Of a stretch of 64,000 nucleotides of DNA, positions 1 to 23,527 are shown in pieces. The first letter of the stretch is position 1; each line of letters opens with the position of its first letter. The DNA is from Chanos chanos (taxonomy: Eukaryota > Chordata > Actinopteri > Gonorynchiformes > Chanidae). The stretch covers positions 20,043,544 through 20,107,543 of the forward strand of contig NC_044507.1 in NCBI RefSeq assembly GCF_902362185.1, written 5' to 3'. Under the pieces are notes generated by a model that saw only the letters and a list, made by a program, of their open reading frames with translations, was not told the origin of the DNA and made no database searches. The translations under genes and the position numbers were made by a program.

Positions 1-23
1 CCAAATGACAGTCACATTCGCGT

Positions 24-2975
24 CTAGATTTTGTACAAGTAGCTGGTGGTGTATTTGAAACTAAAGATCGACTGACTGACCCCCTTCGAAGGCCCCTGAA
101 TGTAATTCTGCTTGATGAGCTCGCTCAAGAAGTGCACGATTTTACTCTCCTCCTCACTGTAGCCCAGATGGAGCAAGAAATTAGTCCTGCGCGATGCCAA
201 AGAGGCTTCGTCGTCGCCCTCCATGGGGAGGTGGAGGTGATGACAGAAGGTGTAGAGGAAAGCCTTGGCCGCCAGGTGGGTGAGCATGCTCTGGATGTGG
301 AGGAAGTAAGTGCTGCCGCGCTTGATCTGAGTCCTGTGGTCGGCCATGTGGTTGATCAGTGTGCCCTTGTACTGGGGACACCGCAGTGTCTTGTTGTCAC
401 AGTCCAGAATGCCAATGTAGCGACTGTAGCGGTTTAGAGAGTAGAGCATGTTTGATCCTGTCGGTGACGCCACTCTGGGGACAAAGACAGAGAGAAAAGA
501 GATGCCATTTGTCACAGGACGGCACAGCAAATGAAATGTAATTACGTTTTACTCCATACATATTGGCATTTGAGTAAAAATTTATACTCAAAAACCTTTC
601 TGTATCGCAACACGCTAAGTGGGTTATAATACGTATTGTAATAACGCTTGTATAACAACGTAGAACCTGTATTCCTACAAATCACCTTTGTTACATTAGT
701 AAAAAGCCTCTGTGTCCTACCTCTGCAGTCCAATGAGTTTCCATCGCAGTAGATCTGTCAGCTGAAAGGAAGTGGAGAGCCAAGGCTGGACAATCTCGCC
801 ATATTTGCCGAGGTTGGGCACGAAAATGGACAAGGCGTTGACGAGTTTCCTGACGGTCCCTTCGTCAGCTCCGAGAATCACGAGCGTTCGTCCGCTCAGA
901 AGGCAGAATATGGCTTGTTGAGCGAAGGGGTATTGCCTGATGAAGCGAAGAGCGCTGTGTCCCGCCTTCTTCTTCTGCTTCACCGTGATCGGGCTGCCGA
1001 AACCGAAAGGAGACGGGGCTCGGTCGGAGCTGGTGGAGGTGCTCATGTAACTGGTGGTGTCGGAGGTGTCTTCCACGTTGACTCGAGCCATGTCCTCAGA
1101 CAGCGAATTGGCGTTTATTTCAGGAGGAGACAAGCCAGTCACAGGAGACTCTGTGAGGAGTGGCTCTCCTAAGGCATAATCCACCTGTAGGGAAGGATCC
1201 CTCTGAAGCAAGGACTGTGGTTCTTGTTTAACCACCATGTCACTGGAGCCCTCCTGCAGAGGCTCGGGCATAGGCTCTTCATAGATAAAACCTTCCTGTC
1301 CCATACAGCAGGCTGTGTCCAGTTGAACAAGATTCCCCGTTTCAAACACGTCCATGGAATTCACGTCCGAGTCATGCCCTAACATAGACAGTGTCTTTAA
1401 GCGAGTATTGTCAACGTGGGGTTGAACGGAAGGCCCCTCATAGAAAGCGGAGGTCGAACTGACTGCACCTTTGTCCTCAGACACAGCTGCAGCAGAGCCG
1501 GTGCATTCCTCGCTGCCAGCCTCCCTCATACTATCATCAGGGTAAAGGGGCTGTGGGTTCGCGGGACTCATGTTTCCAATAGCTTCTATGCTCTTGTCGC
1601 TGCTGAAACTCCCTTTTGTCTCTAAGTCAGCTGCTTCTTCCGAGGTCTCCTGGGTGAGATCAGATGTGCTGGACTCTTGGGGTCCTGTCCCAGATGACTC
1701 TGCTTCCGTTTTAATATGAATCGCCTCTACACAGGTTTTATAGGTTTCTAGACTTGCTGGCTCACCTGATATGTTGAGCGTCGGGGGTGGAAAAATATCC
1801 GTTTTAGCAGCGTCACATAAATGCTTTAATGTCGCCTCTTCCTCCCAATCCTTATCCTCTTCGAAAAGGAAACTGGTTATTTTCTGTTTGCTCAGAAGAG
1901 CCCTGTCAATCTGGCTGGTGTAGATGTAACAGAGATCTCCTCTGAAAGACTTTTCAATTAAGTGCAGCTGGTCCATGGTCTGGTGAAAAAAGTTTGTTTC
2001 ACAGAGTTCTTCAAGTGTTTTCAAGCGTTTATCAAAACATTTAGCAGATTTAGCCTTGATCAGCTGGGGCACATATGAAGACTGCTGGTTCCTATCGTCT
2101 CCATCGAGCGACTCCTCAGTTTCGGAATGATTAGAAGTGAGTGTATTGTCAAACATGTTTGTATTACAGGGCTTATCAGGCTCACATTGCACTTTATCTG
2201 GGTTTCTCCCTTTTCTGTTTGGGTAAGATGTAATCTGTCTCAGAAGATCTTTGTGCTCATAAATGGATTTCTCAACATTGGCTAATTCATTAGCTTTCTC
2301 GATTGCCTGTGAGGAGTAACAGCCATTATTCATCTTCTGCAGCTCTGTCTCTTTGTGCAGAACTGATCTGGTGTATTCCAGGTCTTTGAGTTTCTTTTCG
2401 AGCTCGTTTGCAAAAGCCTTTCGGTTCCCTGTTTTCAAACACTCGGAAGCCTTAGAGAACCCAGAGGAAAGTTCCTGAAACTGCTGCATTATCTTCCTCT
2501 CGTCGGCGGAGATGTAAGCCATGCAGAACGGCCTTACGAATCCGCGCGCCTCCAAATCGTACAGGGTCAGGTGATGCACATAAGCAAATGCACCCTCTTT
2601 AGAATCCCCCAGGACAACTTTAGAGTCCTCCACGAAATTGAGCTTTGGGTAGCTACTACCTGGAGGATGTCCTACAAAAGAAGCCTGGTAATCCACAGAC
2701 ATTATTCGGAGTGAGAAGTAGTTGAGGTCAAATGTTCCACACACTTTGGGGTCATCTGGAATTGTAAGCAAAGGTTGCGGCCCCACTTGCTCTGAAAACT
2801 CTGAGATGAGAATGAAATCCTTGGAAAATTTAGCATAGGAGGTCTTTGTCCATGGATTTGTATTCGCAGTGAGCAAAGGCACAGAAAACTCTTCAGGGAG
2901 CAAACAGGGATCTGTATATGCCTCCCCAAATTCTTCTTCTTTGGTAAAAGCCACCACGTCAGGTGAGCCAATCAT
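24..2975 (-). CDS. smcr8: SMCR8, DENN-family subunit of the C9orf72-SMCR8-WDR41 complex
   Basis: Two coding exons on the minus strand, 2975-721 and 474-24, give about 901 residues (human about 937). The junction joins ...KLIGLQ-R to VASPTGSN in frame, with donor AG|GTAGGA and acceptor CCCCAG. The protein begins MIGSPDVVAFTKEEEF and ends SYLYKI, matching the ends of vertebrate SMCR8. Residues about 45-330 correspond to the longin/uDENN part, the middle (about 380-680) is acidic and poorly conserved, and the C-terminal DENN part starts near residue 690. The LEARGFVRPF motif is present; its Arg144 aligns with human Arg147, described as the arginine finger for GAP activity on small GTPases. Known role of the family: autophagy initiation and lysosome/mTORC1 signalling in the cytosol. 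Start choice: the only N-terminal Met matching the family. Fish can carry two smcr8 paralogues; I cannot say which one this is. Confidence 0.96.
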
Positions 2976-3404
2976 ATTCTCTGAATATTTGAGACGACAT
3001 TAGGGGAAATATACCACAACACCTCGTGAGGGCTTCAGAATGTCAAAGGGACAGTCAGTGGACAATGTCTTCGAGAATGGAGCCATGACTAGTGGACGGA
3101 CCGAAGGTTTCATCAGTGCGTTCTCACACATTTAAGCGTATCTGTGAGGCCCAGCGAAATTTAACCCATTCCCCATTCCAGCTGGAGAAACGATGACATA
3201 TTGTTACCAAAGAGGAAATTTGGTAACTCACGTCAGTCTAGCCTGTGCAGCGATGTCCTGGCTAGCCAAAGGATCACATTAAGTTAACTGTCATAAATTT
3301 AATACGCAACAGCTATTGTCAACATAAAGGTATTTACGAGTGGCGAAAGTCTTAGATTCAAATTATATAGTCAATATATACGGATAACGACAAAAACGGT
3401 TTAC

Positions 3405-3473
3405 CGTCGCAAAAGATGCCACAGTTCCTCCAAATCCTTCAAAGGAATCCTTCCTTCCTAACACAGCAGCCAT
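3405..3473 (-). other. Possible upstream exon (5' noncoding or short ORF) of smcr8
   Basis: On the minus strand an ATG at 3473 opens a short frame (MAAVLGRKDSFEGFGG...) that runs into a good donor, GACG|GTAAAC, at 3405/3404. It lies about 430 bp upstream of the smcr8 start and points towards it. It could be a 5' untranslated exon of smcr8 carrying an upstream ORF. I do not recognise the peptide as a known protein start, and I did not identify a matching acceptor with certainty. Confidence 0.3.
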
Positions 3474-3500
3474 ATTTAAAGCCAAATGATAGCATACGCC

Positions 3501-3508
3501 CACGTGAC
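3501..3508 (+). promoter_or_regulatory. E-box CACGTGAC in the smcr8/top3a promoter
   Basis: CACGTGAC matches the USF/TFE family E-box and eight of the ten positions of the CLEAR consensus GTCACGTGAC. It lies 28 bp upstream of the possible smcr8 upstream exon. A link to lysosomal regulation of smcr8 is only inference. Confidence 0.4.
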
Positions 3509-4035
3509 TATGTCCTCATCAGGAAGTGCAGAAAGAGATCGTGAATAGTTTTCTAGATGTTTTAAAATGTATTAAAATGTTACTGTCTGATTGTTCCTTG
3601 TTACAATATATTAAAGAAAATGTATCATGACATAAAATCACATTAATCGTGTAAAAACGAATGTATTTACACAAGAAAGGAATTTACACTCGCGGAATGC
3701 TTTACGGTAGATATTTACGACATTTATTGACAGGCGCCGAAATTGGAAAGTTCAGTAGACTCTTGGCTGGCTAACTAACGTTTTCGTAATTGTACTTATG
3801 TTAGCCTCTTTTTATATGTAAATGATAGTAGTCTGAGTGTACAGTTATGAACTATAGACATGTACCTGGTTTGGACTCTCTACGTGCTAGGGTACGAACA
3901 AGTCTTAACCCACAACTAAGAAGTTAGCCTACTGTTAGCTGAAGTCATTTGGTATTGTTTTACTTTTAATAGACTAATTGCTATCATGGTCTAAATGTCT
4001 AGAATACTACTACTTGCATGATGGGCGCATAGATT

Positions 4036-7000
4036 ATGGTTGTGAATATTTTACAAAGATCATTGCTTCGACTGACAGTGAAGAGATTGTCAACAAATGT
4101 GAACGGCGTTAGTTTTCGTAGACAAATTTTCATCAGCATGATCAGAAGGACTCAAATTAAGAAAGTACTGTGTGTCGCGGAGAAAAATGATGCTGCTAAA
4201 GGCATTGCCGAGATAATGTCAAATGGGAGAGCAAGAAAGGTACGTTTATTCTATTTACTCATGTCGTTTCATTACTTTTATTGTCCTTTATTTAGTCCGA
4301 GTTCCTTCTCCCAGTTATTTACCCTCTCTGAGCCCAGCCGGGCTTTTCTTTGAAGAGCTTCGAAGAGTGATTTAATCAATATATTTTTCCTTTCATAGAG
4401 AGAAGGCCTCTCAGTCTACAATAAGATATACGAGTATGAATATAACTTGTTTGGACAAGTAAGTATCCAGCCTGTGTGTCAACACACAGTGACGAGTGAA
4501 ATTTGAGAGAGTTGTTATGTTAGACAGTATTATGGCACTGATAGTCTTGTTTTCATTAACCCCCAGGATGTAAGCGTGTCGATGACTTCAGTCTCGGGGC
4601 ATCTTTTAGCCCTTGAATTCAAGGCTCCTTTTCAGAAATGGTCAGTGTACTTCTCTTAAACATAGGTGACATACAGCCTACGTGACTGAGAACCCAAAAT
4701 AGAGTGAAGTAATCATCCTTCGTGTTTGTATTCACAGGCATAGCTGCAACCCTGTCTTGTTATTTGACGCAGAGGTGGAAAAATACTGCCCTGAGAACTC
4801 TGTGAACATTAAGGTTAGCATTGTCTTGTGCTGTGAATTTGAATCGCAATATTTGAGTGGTAGAATCCAGAAGTCTAATGGAAATTACCGGAAATTACCT
4901 CACAGAGAACTCTGGAGAAAGAGGTTCGACAGTGCCAAGCTCTGATCATCTGGACTGACTGTGACAGAGAGGGAGAGAATATAGGATTTGAGATCATTGA
5001 CGTCTGTAAAGCAGGTGAGCTTACATCATATATGTATCAACTGGGGGAAATGTTCCGGTACACAAATAAAAGCTATTTGTCATGTTCTCCCACTCAATAA
5101 TACACATCAGTTTGCAAAAGAAAGGGGAAACGGTTGTTTACCTCCGTAAGTCCGGTAACAGGATTAAAAAAGTCAGTGAAAAAAATCCTGGAACAATACT
5201 AAACTTGCATTGTCAATGATGAATGTGTATCTGGGCCCCAGTGCATCTTTCATAAAGTGAGGAAGGATGCTTTAATTATGCAGGAAGAATGCAAAGGCCT
5301 CAGTTGGAAAATTCCAGAACATGGTGTTATCTTAGGAGCACCAAGTCCTTAAATCTATAGTTAGTTGCTATTTCAGTGCAGAGAGGCCATAATGGCTCTC
5401 TAAAGGACTGACAGAAAACATTTTATGGACAGCAGCTAATGAATGTAAGCGCAAGGGCATTGGAACTGGTTTCCACGGTCACATGAGTTGAAAAATAGGG
5501 CACTTTGGCCAGGGGCAGGGGTGTTGTTGATAGAAAACTGTTTACAGAAAAGAACCCTATATCTAGTGTAAAATAAGATGGCAGGTTATTGATGTTGTGG
5601 AGCTGTTTGCTGTCTGAACCTGGGGCTCTCATTAAAGCCAGTGGCATCCTTAACACCCCCCCAACATGACTGCAACCCTAGGCAAACACCAAAACCCACA
5701 GAGAAACGGAATTGATCACAAAATCAATACTTGGTGTTTGTCGTCTCCTGACTTGAATGCCAGAGATACCCTTTCGTTTGATTGGAGAAAGGTGATTAGG
5801 TGGTTGTTCTTTGAATCCCACAGTGAATCCCAATAACTGTAGAAGCAAGTGATAAATAGATACCAAATATGCTTGTACACTTATGAGTTTCCTGCCCTTA
5901 TGGAAACTTTAAATGGTGTCAGTTGTACAGAAAATCATTCCCATGCCGTAAATGAGAAGGTTTGAGTTGAGCTGATTTTATTTTTTTTTTTCCTCGTGAT
6001 TTTAGTGAAGCCAAACATTCAGGTGTTCCGTGCACGATTCTCTGAGATCACGCCGAACTCCATCAGGCGAGCCTGTGAGACGCTTACAGAACCCGACATA
6101 AACGTCAGCGATGCGGTGGACGTCAGACAGGAGCTCGATCTTCGCATCGGTAACTGGAGTCACTGTGCTTTTGCATTTGGGCGCATCTACAACCAGTTCA
6201 CTGTGCGTCTCATCTGATTGGTTGTCTCGCATTGCGTTTAAGGAGCGTCGTTTACCAGGTTCCAGACCTTACGGCTGCAGAAGATCTTTCCGGACTCACT
6301 GTCAAATCAGCTGATTAGCTATGGAAGCTGTCAGTTTCCCACTCTGGGTTTTGTGGTGGAGAGGTTCAAAGCCATTCAGGCGTTCATTCCTGAGAGCTTT
6401 TTCAAAATTAAAGGTATTGTTGTGTTGAACTGTAGGATAACAGAAAATTTAAGTGATTGCTGTTCAGGAACATTTATTCAGCTTATTTTGTGCTATGTTA
6501 TTAAAATGGCGTTGGTACACTATCATATTATATTTCAGTTTCAACTCTACATCCGTGTCATTGTGTGTGTGTGTGTGTGTGTGTGTGTTTAAAGAAAGAC
6601 ATTCTTTATGGAAGAAATGTGACATGCCACACTACATTAATTGTTGAGCGGACTGAATGTTTCTGTGAATTGGTGTCTTTCAGTGGTTCATGAGACTGGA
6701 GAAGAGTCGGTGGAATTTAACTGGAAAAGGCATAGGTTGTTCAATCACACTGCGTGCCTTGTCCTTTACCAGATTTGCATGGAGGTAAGTGTCTCCTCCT
6801 TTTTAAATGGAATTGTTTGCTTTTTTGTAACATGATGTAAAAGCATTGATTAGCCAAAGGTAGATTATCTCACGCAAAATGACATGCTCATGATATTGCA
6901 TTTGAAGTTGCTTTTCTTTCTGTGAACCAGTTTTGTCCTTGTTTGACCCGTGATCTTACTTGAATATGTATAACTTAAGCGAAACAGATGTCACTGAGAT

Positions 7001-10000
7001 TACATTTTTAATTTTTTAAGATATGTTTTTATTTGACCTTTTTCAGGATCCCATGGCCACAGTGATGTCTGTTGTGAGTAAGCCGAAAAGCAAATGGAGA
7101 CCACTGCCCCTTGACACAGTGGTACGTCATGTCAAAACCACGTCATCATAAAGACATGAATACATTTGCTTCAGTTGAATAACTAATGTGCAAATGAATA
7201 ATAAATGGGATTTGTTTACAGTCTTCTAATGTTACTTGGCCTCTGTTGCATCCTGCATGGAAAACAATTGTCCTAAAGTGATTGCATAACTTTTTCCCCC
7301 TTTTATATGAGCTGTCTGTTTATTTCTGGCAATAATTACATTCTTAAATATCTTATGTAAACCTGTAGTTCAGGAAGTCTTTGATTCATTAATTTTTGTT
7401 ATATAGGAACTTGAGAAGTTGGCCTCAAGGAAACTGAGGATGAGTGCTAAAGAAACAATGAAAACAGCAGAAAAACTGTATACACAGGGGTAAGTTTAAA
7501 ACGATTCTTAAACCACATTGCTGGTGCATGACGGTCGCTCTATGCAATAGAAGGACTGCGTAAATTAGAACTCAGTGATGGGGCCTGTGTTTTATTGAAT
7601 ACGTATCTCTGATTTTTATTCCAGGTTTATCAGTTATCCTCGCACTGAGACCAACATGTTCCCAAAAACCTTGAACCTGACTCCGCTTGTGGAGCAGCAA
7701 ACCCAGGACAGTGAATGGGGTTTTTTTGCCCAGAGGATTCTGGAAAATGGCGGGCCCACTCCTCGAAACGGAAACAAATCTGATCAGGCCCATCCTCCCA
7801 TTCACCCGACTAAATACACAAATACCCTACAGGTGCCGTTTGCTCTGAACGTAAACAGGATGCTGTATGTAAATTCAGTGTAAACTATAACGAGACATGC
7901 CTTATTAGCCACATCCACACATGGAGGTACTTCTTTCCCAGATAAGCTGCATTACATAACAAAATGGATTTTATTTTGTGTCCCAAACTAAAATCACTGT
8001 GTGTTTGTTTGTTTTTTTCCCCTCCCCTTTCTCCAGGGCAATGAAAAGCGGCTGTATGAGTTCATCGTCCGCCACTTCCTGGCGTGCTGTTCCAAAGACG
8101 CTCAGGGCCAAGAGATGACAGTGGAAATTGAAATAGCCCAGGAGCAGTTCTCAGCCAGTGGCCTCACCATCATAGCCCGGAACTATTTGGACGTTTACCC
8201 TTATGATAAGTGGAGCAACAAGGTAGCACACAGTTCTGGAACTGTTCAGCAATTTATGACGCACTGAGTATCAGCAGGACTGTTTTCACTCAGCTGGAGA
8301 TTTTGTTTGTTTGTTTTTTTGTTTTGTTTTTCATACACAGGTCATTCCTTTATATACACCAGAGACTACATTCCAGCCCACGGCTATTGAGATGGTGGAA
8401 GGACAAACTAGCCCTCCACAGCTCCTGACGGAGGCTGATCTGATCGCTCTCATGGAGAAACACGGCATTGGTATAATAATTATGTCATTCCGCTTTATTT
8501 GGCATTTGTTTGATGTTATTCATATCTCAGTGGTGAGAGCCGTGTTATTTGAGATTCTCTGGTTCTGTAGGTACCGATGCTACTCACGCTGAGCATATTG
8601 AGACAATTAAGAGCCGCATGTACGTGGGCCTGACCAACGACCAGAGGTTCCTGCCCGGAGAGCTCGGGATGGGTCTCGTCGAAGGTGAGCGGATTTACAG
8701 CACTGAAAATGACACGCAGACCAAGACGAGTGCATAGGTTGACGCAAAGCTGCATTATCTAGGTTGGGGAGTGTTACACCCTAAAGAAGTAGCCTGAGGA
8801 ATGTTCTCCCACACCTGAGTTGTCCAATGTGAGTTTCCCATAGTTATTAAAACTGAAAGAACTCATTAAAACTAGACTGACTTTACTGAGAAAGAGAAAA
8901 AGCGATAATGAAACCAGTAAGATGAGTGACAGTCAGCAGGCCTAATGAGAATTCTTTCAACAGCAGATGGAAAGATAAGGGTTTTTTTTTTCACATTCAG
9001 AAACGACGCTTTAGTCAAACACATTCAGTGAGTAGTATAGTCTTTACGGTGCAAGTAGTACTATGTTAAGCACAGCACTGTCTGGATCTTCAGTGCAGAA
9101 CATAAACCAGTACATAAGGTGGTGCAGTGCTAGGGCTGGGGCGTAAGTTACAACATTACAAAGACACGCAGGAATCAATCAGTGTCCATTAAAACCTAAG
9201 TAGGCCAAGACAGCCACTAGCATTGGAATTTTACAGGCCAACTGCACAGCTTTACATTGGCCAAGTAGTGGCCTGTTGTCAAGCAAACTTGCCATACCTG
9301 TCTCCAAATACCTAAACATGTTTTAAAAAATGTATTCTTGAAGAAGCAACAGATATCGAGAACTATTGACACTAGTTTACTTATCTCTGACCATAACAGG
9401 AAGAGAGACCATGGAGGTTCAAGAGAGGGTAGAAAACAAAGAGAGCACAGGCGGAAGGTTCTGGCGTTTTTATTGACTTTTTTAAAAGATGTTTTACAGA
9501 CTTCATCATTTTTAAAAAGTGCTCGTTGCTCCCGGCTGGGAATATTCCTCACCCCTCGACACCATTACCAATAAAAACAAAAAAGAGCTTCACGTTCGTC
9601 ATGCACCTGCTGGTCACAGAAGCGACCAGGCACAGTGAAATCAAGATGTTTGACAGATCTTTCTTGGTCTTCAGGGTATAACTCAATGGGCTACGAGATG
9701 TCAAAGCCAGATCTGAGAGCAGAGCTGGAGGCTGACCTCAAACTGGTCTCGGAGGGCCGTAAAGACAAAGCATCTGTACTTAGACATCACGTGGAGAAAT
9801 ACAAGGCCGTCTTCATTGAGTCTGTGAGGAAGGCAAAGAAGTGAGTTCACTCGTATATGTGTACACACTTCCTCCGCATAACATGTGCATACTCATTTCC
9901 TGTACAAGTTCACAGCAATGTATTACATCGTTACAAAGCAAATCGAATTGTTTTACACGCTTCGCAGTTGCATTAAAAATGAAAGGTGCATAAAAACTTC

Positions 10001-11902
10001 GGACTGAAGTAGACCCGTGCACATTTCTCTCTCTCGAGCAAGCTTAGTTAATTCAGTGAGTTTCTGAGCAATGACCAAAACTGAAGATATGCTCTGTCAG
10101 ATTATCTTCTCTCTCATTTTAGTCACTGCCTGTCCTTATTTACGGCTTATTTTAAATTACATTTTCATGTTTTTGTACAAAGAACCATAAATGTTCCATA
10201 GAGCATATACATGTGAATTTGTCCTGGATGTAATTGAAACGCTTGAACGTAATTGAAACGCTTGAACGTAATTGAAATGCTTGAACATAATTGAAACACT
10301 TTACATTTTGGCCTCAGGTTGGACGAAGCCCTGTCAAATTACTTAGGCCAGGCTCTGGAGTACACACAGCAGGAGGAACAGGACATAGAGTTGCCTTTGC
10401 CAGTGAGAAAGTGTCCCCAGTGCAACAGGGACATGGTCCTTAAAAAAAGAAAGGACAGCACAGGGTGAGACGATGACAGCTCTGTCCTATCCAAATCCTG
10501 TCCCGCTGGACTTTACTCAAGTTATACTGAAGAACTTCTCATCCTTCCTTCTTACTTGGCAGTTCCTCTTTGCGTCTGTTCTCTCTCTCACAGGTTTTTT
10601 TCCTTACTTTTGCAGGAAGTTTCTGTCATGTATGGGTTACCCTTCATGTAAGGCTGCTGTTTGGTTCCCAGATACAGTTCTAGAGGTCAGCAGAGATGAC
10701 AGCATCTGCCCAACGTGTCATCCACATCCTGTTCATATGTAAGTGCTGCACTTCCTGTTGTGTTGCCATGGAGATGTTGTTTTGGTGGATGGTGCATCAC
10801 TTCATGTGTATTCTGCTGTGAACAGAATGCCATATGCGTATATATTTTTTTTATAATTTAATCTTTTACAGGCTGAAATTTAAATTTAAAAGGGGAAGCC
10901 TGCCTCCCATGATGCCTCTGGAGTTTGTAGGCTGCATTGGCGGATGTGACGACACACTTAGAGAGGTCCTGAATTTGAAATACCTCAGAGGAGGTGGAAA
11001 TGCTGGGACTCAAAATAATGGTGGAGCTCCTCGTCAGCCCAGAGCCAATCAGGCCCTTAGACCCAGGGCTGAGAATGACCTATCAGCACCACCTCCTCAG
11101 CCTAGGGCAAGTAACCACAGATCCCTATGGGCAAGCCAGCCCTCAGCAGCCCAGCAGAGCGACACGGTTGTATGTAACTGCGGCCAAGATGCCCTCCTCC
11201 TCACCGTTCGCAAAGAGGGCCCCAATCAAGGTCGGCAGTTCTACAAGTGCAACACGGGGAACTGCAAGTTCTTCCTGTGGGCAGATCAGCCACACGATCA
11301 CGGGGCGTCCCCAGGGGGCAGAGGTCCACCCGGTCAGGCCCCCCAGCCTCCGAGACCTTCTCTGGGCTTTGGAAACACACCCCAACAGCAAAACAACAGA
11401 GGGTCGAGGGGCAGCGTAGGAGAGACGATGTGTAACTGTAATGAACCCGCTGTTACGAGGACCGTGATGAAGGACGGGCCTAACAAAGGCCGAATGTTTC
11501 ACACCTGCGGTAAACCGCGGGAACAGCAGTGCGGCTTCTTCCAGTGGACGGATGAGAACATTCCTCCAGGTACCTTCACACTCCTATACTTTTGAATATA
11601 ATTTGTTTATTCTGATAATGATAACAAAAGTGGATATCAGGTCACATGAGCGTAAATGGGGAAAAGAATGGCAGTGGAGAAAGGGGGAGAGGCTTTGTAT
11701 GGGCTGAGGTTGTTATAGTGGGAGATTATAGTGTTTCCATCTCTCCCTTTCAGCCCCCGGAGGTTCTGGTGGAGGAGAAGGGGGGAAAAGATCGAGGAAG
11801 AGTTCAGCATCTGCGAACAAGGCCCCTGCTACAAAAAAACCCAGGACCTGTGGAATTTGCCATGAGCCTGGCCACACCCGAAACAACTGTCCACACAGAT
11901 AG
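4036..11902 (+). CDS. top3a: DNA topoisomerase 3-alpha
   Basis: Nineteen coding exons: 4036-4239, 4399-4458, 4567-4640, 4738-4813, 4906-5014, 6006-6149, 6243-6413, 6684-6784, 7047-7121, 7407-7489, 7625-7832, 8037-8222, 8341-8470, 8571-8684, 9675-9840, 10318-10464, 10616-10738, 10872-11569, 11754-11902. They give 1,005 residues (human 1,001). This is a type IA topoisomerase that passes single strands and, with BLM/RMI, dissolves double Holliday junctions; it also acts in mitochondria. Seen: Toprim domain from [28 protein letters not shown]-type metal site (here [14 protein letters not shown]), catalytic Tyr370 in ISYPRTET, a C4 zinc finger (about 662-722), two GRF zinc fingers (about 823-865 and 909-952) and a terminal CCHC knuckle ([14 protein letters not shown]). 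The first 34 residues are basic with no acidic residue, like a mitochondrial presequence; Met35 (4138) is a plausible nuclear-form start. Introns contain only simple repeats. Confidence 0.97.
5015..6005 (+). other. top3a intron 5, no feature seen
   Basis: A 991-bp intron ending in a poly-T tract and TTTTAG. I found no coding exon, RNA gene or recognisable repeat in it. Confidence 0.6.
6562..6588 (+). repeat. (TG)n microsatellite in top3a intron 7
   Basis: Uninterrupted TG dinucleotide run of about 13 units. Confidence 0.95.
8685..9674 (+). other. top3a intron 14, no feature seen
   Basis: A 990-bp AT-rich intron. Short open frames on both strands have no recognisable protein content and no splice logic. 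Confidence 0.6.
10230..10305 (+). repeat. 19-bp tandem repeat in top3a intron 15
   Basis: Four copies, period 19, consensus GTAATTGAAACGCTTGAAC. Copies 1 and 2 are identical, copy 3 has one change and copy 4 is diverged. The array ends about 12 bp before the exon-16 acceptor. Confidence 0.92.
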
Positions 11903-23499
<11,597 letters not shown>

Positions 23500-23501
23500 A
23501 C

Positions 23502-23527
23502 CACACACACACACACACACACACACA
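23502..23527 (+). repeat. (CA)n microsatellite at the start of the flii 3' UTR
   Basis: CA run starting 3 bp after the flii stop codon. Confidence 0.93.

Larger units (their letters stand above)
2976..4035. promoter_or_regulatory. Shared smcr8/top3a promoter region (head to head)
   Basis: About 1 kb separates the start codons of smcr8 (minus) and top3a (plus), so both promoters and 5' untranslated regions must lie here. Human SMCR8 and TOP3A are also head to head, so the arrangement is ancient. The stretch is AT-rich, with no TATA box I would trust on either strand. A CACGTGAC E-box lies at 3501-3508 (listed separately) and a possible smcr8 upstream exon at 3405-3473. No further gene is seen. 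Confidence 0.6.

Noticed and set aside
10230-10305. Regular repeats that might suggest a CRISPR-like array
   Set aside because: Four contiguous 19-bp units with no spacers, in a fish intron; an ordinary tandem repeat.
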